Shown piece after piece: positions 1-7,300 of a stretch of 36,945 bases of DNA. Origin of the DNA: an uncultured Sediminibacterium sp. (lineage in GTDB: Bacteria > Bacteroidota > Bacteroidia > Chitinophagales > Chitinophagaceae). How positions within the stretch are numbered: the stretch's first letter is position 1; the number at the start of each line of letters is the position of its first letter. The position numbers and the translations under genes are program-made. The stretch is from contig CALDSE010000049.1 in assembly GCA_937911175.1 (NCBI GenBank), positions 1 to 36,945 of the forward strand, written 5' to 3'. The notes under the pieces are model-generated. The model did not search any database. It was not told where the DNA came from and saw only the letters and a list, made by a program, of their open reading frames with translations.

Positions 1-1062
1 TTTTTTGGATTGGTGGATGAAATTTTTCATATCAAAAATAAAATATTGAATAGGCGTGATTTGGCTTCTCCTATTTCTGAAACCTTAGGTGTTGTTATTT
101 TATGTGGGGTATTATGGTTTGGAGGGCAATTGGTTTTAAGTGGTGAAATATTAAATGGTGGTTCCTTTATTGCTTATGTCGCTTTGTTTTCTCAAATAAT
201 TAATCCTGCGAAAGCCCTATCTCAAGCAGCTTACAATGTTACCAGAGGTAACGCCACTTTAGACAGACTGAATGAAATTTTAGAAGCCCCTTTAACAGTA
301 GAAGAGCCTATAAAGCCTATTGAAATTACCGACTTTAAGCAGTCGATTCAATTTGAGAATGTTCAATTTTTATATCAAGACGCTTCCATATTAAAAAATA
401 TAAACCTAACTATTCAAAAAGGCAAATCGGTCGCACTGGTGGGTTCTTCTGGTGCGGGTAAAAGCACCTTAGCCGATTTAGTGCCTCGCTTTCACGATGT
501 GTCTGCGGGTAATTTATATATTGATGGAAAAAATATTAAAGAGTATAGTTTACATAGTTTAAGAAATTTAATAAGTATTGTAACGCAAGAGCCTATTTTA
601 TTTAATGATACCATTGCTGCCAATATTGCCTTAGGTAAACCAGGTGCCACGGAGGCTGAAATTATAGAAGCTGCAAAAATTGCGAACGCCTACGAATTTA
701 TTATTAAAAAAGAAGGCGGCTTTCAAAGTATGATTGGCGATAGAGGCAGTAAACTAAGTGGTGGTGAGCGCCAGCGCTTAACCATTGCTAGAGCAGTTTT
801 AAAGAACCCTCCTATTTTAATTTTGGATGAAGCCACTTCCGCGCTCGATACAGAAAGTGAAAAATTAGTACAAGAAGCGATTAATAATATGATGCAGAAC
901 AGAACCTCTATTGTCATTGCACATCGATTATCAACTATTCGACACGCTGATGAAATTATTGTGCTACAGAAAGGAGATATAGTTGAAAGAGGTAACCATG
1001 ATGCACTCATTGCTCAAAATGGTTATTACCGAAAACTAATTGACATGCAGGAAGTGAAATAA
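1..1062 (+). CDS. ABC exporter, MsbA-type (3' part, cut by window edge)
   Basis: This is the C-terminal part of a half-size ABC exporter with the membrane domain fused to the ATPase. The frame is open to base 1, so the TTG at 10 is not a real start. The visible part begins in the last membrane segments (two hydrophobic helices encoded by about 80-215) and continues into a full nucleotide-binding domain. Walker A (GSSGAGKST) lies at 442-468, a Q-loop follows (VTQEP), the LSGGE signature is at 754-768, and Walker B (ILILDEATSALD) and the H-loop (IAHRLST) come after. The family moves lipid A precursors, lipids or drugs across the inner membrane as a homodimer. The resemblance is to MsbA-like exporters of Bacteroidota, but the substrate cannot be told from this part. 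The gene ends at a strong terminator and is convergent with the next gene. Confidence 0.9.
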   Translation, partial: FFGLVDEIFHIKNKILNRRDLASPISETLGVVILCGVLWFGGQLVLSGEILNGGSFIAYVALFSQIINPAKALSQAAYNVTRGNATLDRLNEILEAPLTVEEPIKPIEITDFKQSIQFENVQFLYQDASILKNINLTIQKGKSVALVGSSGAGKSTLADLVPRFHDVSAGNLYIDGKNIKEYSLHSLRNLISIVTQEPILFNDTIAANIALGKPGATEAEIIEAAKIANAYEFIIKKEGGFQSMIGDRGSKLSGGERQRLTIARAVLKNPPILILDEATSALDTESEKLVQEAINNMMQNRTSIVIAHRLSTIRHADEIIVLQKGDIVERGNHDALIAQNGYYRKLIDMQEVK

Positions 1063-1105
1063 GTACAAATTAAAACAAGTACAAAAGTTTTAAAATACTA
1101 TTTAC

Positions 1106-1138
1106 AAAAAACCCCGATAAATTTTATCGGGGTTTTTA
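1106..1138. terminator. Bidirectional rho-independent terminator
   Basis: A 9-bp perfect stem (CCCCGATAA / TTATCGGGG, 1112-1120 and 1124-1132) encloses a 3-base loop. A run of A precedes it and a run of T follows it, so it can stop transcription on both strands. It sits between the convergent ABC exporter (+) and the DksA-like gene (minus). Confidence 0.9.
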
Positions 1139-1201
1139 TATAGAACAATTGAATGTTTCATTCTAATATGTAGCTGCTTTTTAATCAACTCTATTTATCT
1201 T

Positions 1202-2143
1202 CTACTGATCGCTGCTATTTTTTACATACCCCAATTTTGCTTCTAAGCTTAAAGTAGCATGTGGCACCGCACGTAAACGCGCTTTGTCAATTAAGCGACC
1301 TGTTACTCTACAAATACCGTAGGTTTTGTTTTCGATACGCATTAAGGCTTTTTCTAAATGGTCTATAAAAGTAATTTGTCTAGAAGCCATTTGACCTAAC
1401 TGCTCTCTTTCCATGCTAACACTACCATCTTCCATAGTCATGTAACGAGCGTCGTCATTATCTCCACCTAATTCGTCTTTGCGTGTAATAATACCTTGTA
1501 AGTAAACTAACTCTTTCTTTGCAGCTTCTACTTTCTTAGAAATTAAATCTTTAAACTCTTTTAATTCTGCATCAGAATATTTTACTAAAGTCTCTGTAGA
1601 TCTTTCTACTTCTTTTCTTCTTTCCATTGGAACATAGCCTGGTTGATAAGGCACGCTACTTTTAGCGCCAATTTTCGGAACTTTAATATCTTTAATAGGC
1701 TCTGCAACTTTACGCACTGGTTTTACAGGAGGCGTTGGAATTTTTGGAACCGGCTTTGCAGGAGGAACATATTTTTCAACTGGCTTAGCGACAGGTTTAA
1801 CGAGTGGTTTTGGAGCTGCCTTTACAGGAACTACTTTTTTTAAGGGAGCTTTAATAGGAGTTGCTTTTTTTAAAGGTGCTTTAACGGGTACTGGTTTTTT
1901 TACAGGTGCTACTTTTTTTGGAACTACCTTTTTTACAGGAGCCGCTTTTTTTGCGGGCGCCGCCTTTTTAGCAGGCACTGCTTTTTTAGGCGCTACCTTT
2001 TTAGCAGGAACTGCTTTTTTTGGTGCTGCTTTTTTAGGAGCTGCTTTCTTAGCAGGGGCCGCCTTTTTTACGGGTGCCGACTTTTTAGGAGCTGGTTTTT
2101 TAGCTGGGGCCGCCTTTTTGGGAGCTGGTTTTTTTGTAGGCAT
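1202..2143 (-). CDS. DksA/TraR-family regulator with long Lys/Ala/Pro-rich histone-like N-terminal tail
   Basis: The 313-aa protein has two distinct parts. Residues 1 to about 160 are almost only Lys, Ala, Pro and Val in repeats such as KKAAPAKK, with no acidic residue before E123. This resembles histone H1-like tails and is probably disordered and DNA-binding. Residues about 187-310 match the DksA/TraR fold: a coiled coil whose tip is acidic (GDNDDA, 227-232), then the end motif YGICRVTG followed by LRAVPHATLSLEAK. DksA proteins enter the RNA polymerase secondary channel and adjust transcription. Only one zinc-finger cysteine (C278) remains, which I recall as usual for Bacteroidota relatives. 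Those relatives are mostly about 125 aa, so the tail is the oddity. The start lies 2 bases after the ileS stop, so the two are almost certainly co-transcribed. The family call is firm; the role of the tail is inference. Confidence 0.85.
   Translation of the reverse strand: MPTKKPAPKKAAPAKKPAPKKSAPVKKAAPAKKAAPKKAAPKKAVPAKKVAPKKAVPAKKAAPAKKAAPVKKVVPKKVAPVKKPVPVKAPLKKATPIKAPLKKVVPVKAAPKPLVKPVAKPVEKYVPPAKPVPKIPTPPVKPVRKVAEPIKDIKVPKIGAKSSVPYQPGYVPMERRKEVERSTETLVKYSDAELKEFKDLISKKVEAAKKELVYLQGIITRKDELGGDNDDARYMTMEDGSVSMEREQLGQMASRQITFIDHLEKALMRIENKTYGICRVTGRLIDKARLRAVPHATLSLEAKLGYVKNSSDQ
1799..2143 (-). repeat. Degenerate repeat DNA encoding the KKAAP-type tail
   Basis: Successive short units of roughly 12-24 bases encode AAPAKK, AAPKK, AVPAKK and similar peptides. 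On the plus strand they read as alternating TTTTTT and GGAGC/GGCGC blocks. The units are imperfect. Such tracts are prone to length change by slippage or recombination, so tail length may vary between strains. Confidence 0.7.
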
Positions 2144-2145
2144 AT

Positions 2146-5100
2146 TTATCCTTTTTGTCTAACTGAAATTCTTAATTTATGATCATTTATGTCAACTTCT
2201 ACCCCCTCTTTCAAGGCCGGTAGGAAGTCTATCTGGACTGCGAGAATTTCGCGGCAAATATACCCCGAAAATTGAATAATGGACTCCTTCAAGTCTGTAT
2301 TATCCTCAATTTCAAGCAAAATCTTGTCAGTTAGCTCAAAATTGCTCTCTTTTCTGATGTTTTGGACCCTATTTACAAGCTCACGGGCATGCCCTTCCTT
2401 CAATAACTCGGGACTAATGGTGATATCCAAGGCAACAGTGAGCGCATTTTTGACAGCTACGCTCCATCCTGGTATATCTTCTGCTATAATATCTACCTCA
2501 TTGATTAGCAACTCGATAGTCTCTGATTCGATGTCTAAGGCTAATTTTCCCTCTTTTTCTAAGCTCGTAATTTGAGCCTGGGTCAAATTGGCAATTACAG
2601 CGGAAGCTTGTTTCATTTTGGTTCCTAATTTGGCGCCCAATAATTTGAAATTGGCTTTTACCTTTTTGCTAATAACCCCCTCCGTCTCCGTTATATAATT
2701 AATTTCTTTAACGTTTACCTCGGCAAGTATTAATTCTTCCATTAATTCAATAGCCGTTTTCGTGGCTGGATCTAAAACAGGAATTAATATTTTTTGCAAA
2801 GGCTGACGTACTTTGATATTCACTTTTTTACGAATAGATAAAACCAAAGAACAAATATCCTGTGCCATTTGCATTCTGCTTTCCAAAGCAGTATCTATTT
2901 GAGATTTGTCTGCAATAGGAAAAGGAGCATGATGAATAGAACTATAATTATGTTTTTGAGTAACTGAATTTAAATTTCTGAAAACTTGGTCAGCGAAAAA
3001 TGGTGCGATAGGGGCCATTAATTTAGTAATGGTTTCAATACACTCGTATAAGGTTTGATAAGCAGCAATTTTATCTTGGGTATAAGTACCTTTCCAAAAA
3101 CGACGACGACATAATCTTACATACCAGTTACTTAAATGCTCATCCACAAAAGTTTCAATGGCACGACCCGCTGTGGTAGGTTCGAAATCATCCATTGAGG
3201 TAGTGACAGTTTGAATTAAAGTATGTAAAGAAGAAATAATCCAACGGTCAATTTCTGGTCGCTCGGCTAAAGGAATGGTTGCTTGTTCAAAATGAAAATC
3301 ATCCACATTGGCATACAAAACAAAAAACTGATAAGTATTGTATAAAGTACCAAAGAATTTTCTTTGTACTTCTTGTATACCAGACATATCAAATTTTAAA
3401 TTATCCCAAGGAGAAGCATTGGTTACTAAATACCAGCGTGTGGCATCGGCACCATACTTTTCAATTGTTTCAAAGGGGTTCACCACATTGCCCAGTCGCT
3501 TACTCATCTTATTTCCATTCTTATCCAAGACAAGTCCATTACTCATCACCGCCTTGTAAGCCACACTATCAAAAAGTAAAACGCCCAATGTATGTAATGT
3601 ATAAAACCATCCACGTGTTTGGTCTACGCCCTCGCAAATAAAATCGGCTGGAAAGGCCTGGCCTTTATCTATTAAATCTTTATTTTCAAAAGGATAATGC
3701 CACTGCGCATAAGGCATCGCACCAGAGTCAAACCATACGTCTACTAAATCAGACACACGCTTCATAGCTTGGCCACTTGCACTTACTAATTCAATTTGAT
3801 CTACAAAAGGTTTATGTAAATCCACATCTAACTTACCATCAATTATTTTTAAATCAACTGCCTTATTCAAGCCTTTTTCTTTAGCAGCTAAAAAACCTTT
3901 AGTTAATTCTTCAATCGATCCTATACAAACTTCCTCTGTTCCATCTTCTGTTCTCCAAATTGGAAGCGGCGTGCCCCAATAACGGCTACGCGATAAATTC
4001 CAGTCCACCATATTCTCTAACCAGTTACCAAAACGACCTTCCCCCGTACTCTTGGGTTTCCAATTAATGGTTTTATTTAATTCAATTAATCTATCCTTTA
4101 CAGCCGTGGTTTTAATAAACCAAGCATCTAGTGGATAATATAAAATAGGCTTATCCGTTCTCCAACAATGCGGATAATTATGTTCGTATTTTTCTACCTT
4201 AAAGGCTCTGTTTTCTTTTTTCAGTTTTACAGAAATATCTACGTTTACATCTTGGTAGTCTTTTTCGTCTTTATAATTCTTTACAAAGCGGCCACTAAAT
4301 TCTCCCACACCTTCTACAAATTTTCCTTCACGATCTACTAGCGTAAGAATACCTAAATTATTTTTTTGTCCTACTTTGTAGTCATCTGCACCAAAGGCAG
4401 GAGAAGTATGCACGATACCTGTTCCATCTTCTGTGGTCACAAAATCACCTAGCACTATTTTAAAAGGATCTCCTTCAAAAGTTTTTGGATCATTGGCCTC
4501 AAAGGGCATTAACTGCTCGTAACGAAGTCCATTTAACCCGCTGCCTTTGCAAGTAGCTATTATTTTCCAAGGAATAAGTTTATCGCCTTCTGCAAAACTT
4601 TCTAGTCCTTCCCCTTCTTCTTTAAAATATTTAGACACTAAATTTTTAGCGATCACCACATTTACGGGTATGGCTGTATAGGGGTTATAAGTAGCTACTA
4701 AAACATATTCAATATTGGGGCCAACAGTGAGTCCTAAATTCGAGGGTAGGGTCCACGGTGTAGTGGTCCAAGCCATATAAAATATTTCTTTCGACTTTAC
4801 ACTTGCTGCATTTACTGCATCAAATAAAAATTGGCTATCTGCATTTTCTACTGCTTTGAACATAGCCACTGTTGAAGTATCTTTTACATCCTTGTATGTA
4901 CCTGGTTGATTGAGTTCATGTGAACTTAATCCTGTACCCGCTGCAGGTGAATAAGGTTGTATACTTACACTTTGATACAAGTAACCTTTTTTATAAAGCG
5001 TACTTAATATCCACCAAAGTGTTTCAATATAATTATTTTCAAAAGTGATATAAGGATTATTTAAATCTACCCAGTATCCCATTTTATTGGTAATATCGTC

Positions 5101-5499
5101 CCATTCTTTTTTATAACGAAGTACCGCTTCTCTACATTTTTGATTATACTCTTCTACACTTATTTTTTTACCAATATCTTCTTTCGTAATGCCTAATTCT
5201 TTTTCTACACCTAATTCAACAGGTAAGCCATGGGTATCCCATCCGCCTTTTCTTTTTACCTGAAAACCTTGCATGGTTTTATACCTACAAACCATATCCT
5301 TTAAAGTTCTAGAAATAACATGGTGAATGCCGGGCATTCCATTGGCACTCGGAGGCCCTTCATAAAAAACAAAGGGGGTCTTGCCTTCTCTTAAAGAGAC
5401 CGACTGCTCAAAAGCCTGTTCGGACTTCCAAGAAGCCAATATCTCTGCCTCCAATTGAGGGAGATTTAATCCACTAAATTCTGGGTATTTTTTACTCAT
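2146..5499 (-). CDS. ileS: Isoleucyl-tRNA synthetase, IleRS2 type with swapped GIHH signature
   Basis: The enzyme charges tRNA-Ile with isoleucine in the cytoplasm. At 1117 aa it is longer than the E. coli type and matches the eukaryote-like IleRS2 group. The N-terminal catalytic part holds FYEGPPSANGMPGIHH (45-60) and GWDTHGLPVE. A long inserted editing domain follows, then WFDSGAMP and the KMSKR loop (3496-3510), then a helical anticodon-binding C-terminus. The usual HxGH signature reads GIHH at residues 57-60 (5320-5331), with the first and third positions exchanged. This variant is known in some IleRS2 enzymes and is linked to very strong mupirocin resistance. The gene is the only ileS in the window. 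It lies about 105 bases after lspA and 2 bases before the DksA-like gene. A near-match -7 element (rc TACCTTCG, 5532-5539) sits upstream. Confidence 0.97.
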   Translation of the reverse strand: MSKKYPEFSGLNLPQLEAEILASWKSEQAFEQSVSLREGKTPFVFYEGPPSANGMPGIHHVISRTLKDMVCRYKTMQGFQVKRKGGWDTHGLPVELGVEKELGITKEDIGKKISVEEYNQKCREAVLRYKKEWDDITNKMGYWVDLNNPYITFENNYIETLWWILSTLYKKGYLYQSVSIQPYSPAAGTGLSSHELNQPGTYKDVKDTSTVAMFKAVENADSQFLFDAVNAASVKSKEIFYMAWTTTPWTLPSNLGLTVGPNIEYVLVATYNPYTAIPVNVVIAKNLVSKYFKEEGEGLESFAEGDKLIPWKIIATCKGSGLNGLRYEQLMPFEANDPKTFEGDPFKIVLGDFVTTEDGTGIVHTSPAFGADDYKVGQKNNLGILTLVDREGKFVEGVGEFSGRFVKNYKDEKDYQDVNVDISVKLKKENRAFKVEKYEHNYPHCWRTDKPILYYPLDAWFIKTTAVKDRLIELNKTINWKPKSTGEGRFGNWLENMVDWNLSRSRYWGTPLPIWRTEDGTEEVCIGSIEELTKGFLAAKEKGLNKAVDLKIIDGKLDVDLHKPFVDQIELVSASGQAMKRVSDLVDVWFDSGAMPYAQWHYPFENKDLIDKGQAFPADFICEGVDQTRGWFYTLHTLGVLLFDSVAYKAVMSNGLVLDKNGNKMSKRLGNVVNPFETIEKYGADATRWYLVTNASPWDNLKFDMSGIQEVQRKFFGTLYNTYQFFVLYANVDDFHFEQATIPLAERPEIDRWIISSLHTLIQTVTTSMDDFEPTTAGRAIETFVDEHLSNWYVRLCRRRFWKGTYTQDKIAAYQTLYECIETITKLMAPIAPFFADQVFRNLNSVTQKHNYSSIHHAPFPIADKSQIDTALESRMQMAQDICSLVLSIRKKVNIKVRQPLQKILIPVLDPATKTAIELMEELILAEVNVKEINYITETEGVISKKVKANFKLLGAKLGTKMKQASAVIANLTQAQITSLEKEGKLALDIESETIELLINEVDIIAEDIPGWSVAVKNALTVALDITISPELLKEGHARELVNRVQNIRKESNFELTDKILLEIEDNTDLKESIIQFSGYICREILAVQIDFLPALKEGVEVDINDHKLRISVRQKG

Positions 5500-5605
5500 A
5501 CAACGCTTTATCCTAGCTCATTTTTAGGGCACGAAGGTACGAATAAGCTTGTAAAAAAGGCCAGCCCTCTTTGGGTCAAATGAATAAGGTAAAAGGGATC
5601 TTGTA

Positions 5606-6271
5606 TTAGGCTTGTGGCTGGTCAGAACTTGATTTAACCTCCTGCTCGGCATTTATGTCTGTATCACTGAAGAACTTCTTCTGAAAGATAAACAAGGTAA
5701 TGACCCCGGTGCTAATGGATGCATCGGCAAAATTAAATACAGGTCGGAAAAATTCAAATTCCTCCCCTGCCCAAATAGGGAACCAACTAGGAAAATGTGC
5801 ATTTTGAATAAGGGGGAAATAAAACATGTCTACTACTTTCCCATGTAAAAAACTACCATAGCCTCCACCCTGTGGAAGTAAATGCGCTACCATGGTTGTA
5901 TAAGGTACACTTGCTTCAAATAGTAGGCCGTAAAACATAGAGTCAATTAAATTACCTACGGCACCCGCATAAATTAAGGCAGCACAAAAAATAAAACCAT
6001 TATGGTATTTTTTTTCAATAAAACCTTTAATTAAAAAAGTGCCCCAAATAACGGCAGCTAGGCGAAATAAAGTCAAGATTATTTTTCCAAAGCCACCTCC
6101 AAATTTTAAACCCCAGGCCATGCCTTCATTTTCTATAAAATGCAGTCTTGCCCATGAATCAATGATGATATGTTCTTCCCCGATAAAATAATTAAGCTTA
6201 ATATAAAACTTAATAGCTTGATCGATAAATATAATGAGCGCAATAATGATGGCTACTTTTCTCCCATTCAT
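5606..6271 (-). CDS. lspA: Lipoprotein signal peptidase (signal peptidase II)
   Basis: This inner-membrane aspartyl protease removes signal peptides from diacylglyceryl-modified prolipoproteins. The 221-aa product has about four hydrophobic segments and the family motifs in order: IDQAIK (D17), NEGMAWG (48-54), GNLIDS (106-111), VVDM with catalytic D148, and FNFADASI with catalytic D183. An insertion of about 30 residues between GNLID and VVDM, and Ser in place of the usual Arg after GNLID, are features I recall from Bacteroidota LspA. The C-terminal 15 residues are polar and dispensable-looking. It lies 49 bases after terC. A near -7 element (rc TATATTCG, 6292-6299) in that gap may give it its own promoter. 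Confidence 0.95.
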   Translation of the reverse strand: MNGRKVAIIIALIIFIDQAIKFYIKLNYFIGEEHIIIDSWARLHFIENEGMAWGLKFGGGFGKIILTLFRLAAVIWGTFLIKGFIEKKYHNGFIFCAALIYAGAVGNLIDSMFYGLLFEASVPYTTMVAHLLPQGGGYGSFLHGKVVDMFYFPLIQNAHFPSWFPIWAGEEFEFFRPVFNFADASISTGVITLFIFQKKFFSDTDINAEQEVKSSSDQPQA

Positions 6272-6320
6272 AGGTAATGTATAATGTGGTGCGAATATAA
6301 GATAGTTTTTAGGGAGCAGG

Positions 6321-7277
6321 TTATGAATTTTCTTTCTCTAATTTTCTTTTGTTAACGAAAATGGAATAAAAAATAGAACCTGTAATACAAAAAATAATAA
6401 TCATTAAAGAAATTAAAACTTGTGTGTTTTTATCTAGCCACAAATTTACATAGTGTTCGCCTAGCATTTTAATACCAATAAAAACTAAAACAATGGCAAT
6501 ACCCTGTTGTAAAAATTCAAACTGATTCACGGCTCCTCTTAATAAAAAGAACAATGAACGTAGTCCTAATATGGCAAAAATATTAGAAGTATAAATAACT
6601 AAACTGCTTCTTGAAATACCCATTACCGCTGGAATTGAATCTAAGGCAAATACAATATCAATGGCTGCTAAAAGTACCACCACTACAAATAAGCTTGTAT
6701 ACAAAGGTTTATTATTATGGTCTTTAATAACAAACTTACCATCGCCATCTGTACTTCCAAGAGGTAAGAATTTTTTTAAGAATAGATATATTTTAGAGTG
6801 ATGTGGATCAAAATTATCTTCCTGGTCTGCAGTAAACATTTTATAACCTGTATACACTAAGAAGGCACCAAAAATATAAAGCACCCATGCAAATTTGGCC
6901 ACCAAGGCCACACCCACTGTAATGAAAATGACTCTAAATAAAATAGCGGCTAATATACCTATTAATAAAACCCTTGGTATATGTTTTTCTTTCACCTGAA
7001 AGGAACTAAAAATTAAAATGAAAACAAAAATATTATCAATGCTTAAACTCCATTCCATTAAATAACCGCTCAAGTATTCAAATGCTAATTTTTGACCTTC
7101 CTCTATCCACATAAATACAAAAAAAGCAAGCGCTAACAATACCCATAAAAAAGTTTGACGCAAGGCCTGCTTCATGGTAATGATGGCATTTTTTTTACTT
7201 AAAAAACCTAGGTCTAGGATTAGAGCAATAAGAATGACCGCTCCAAAAACAAAATAAACTAATTGATCTGTTGTCAT
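6321..7277 (-). CDS. TerC/Alx-family integral membrane protein
   Basis: The 318-aa protein has about nine hydrophobic segments and belongs to the TerC family. Members are linked to tellurite resistance, manganese export and pH response (Alx). The two hallmark acidic motifs are present: SLSIDNIFVF around D81 and ALDSIPAV around D213, which probably line an ion path. A polar cytoplasmic loop lies between them (about 150-190). The length fits Alx/TerC proteins. The start is 23 bases after the gldFG stop, so the two may share a transcript. No other tellurite genes are nearby, so metal (manganese or calcium) export is a better guess than tellurite resistance, but the sequence alone does not decide this. 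Confidence 0.85.
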   Translation of the reverse strand: MTTDQLVYFVFGAVILIALILDLGFLSKKNAIITMKQALRQTFLWVLLALAFFVFMWIEEGQKLAFEYLSGYLMEWSLSIDNIFVFILIFSSFQVKEKHIPRVLLIGILAAILFRVIFITVGVALVAKFAWVLYIFGAFLVYTGYKMFTADQEDNFDPHHSKIYLFLKKFLPLGSTDGDGKFVIKDHNNKPLYTSLFVVVVLLAAIDIVFALDSIPAVMGISRSSLVIYTSNIFAILGLRSLFFLLRGAVNQFEFLQQGIAIVLVFIGIKMLGEHYVNLWLDKNTQVLISLMIIIFCITGSIFYSIFVNKRKLEKENS

Positions 7278-7300
7278 AGTATAAAGTTACAACATACTTA

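Noticed and set aside
723..1010. Minus-strand open frame opposite the ABC ATPase domain
   Set aside because: It lies wholly within the ATPase coding region, has no recognisable domain and is a shadow frame.
6321..7277. A tellurite resistance cassette around terC
   Set aside because: No terA, terB, terD, terE or terZ homologue is present; TerC family members are common alone.
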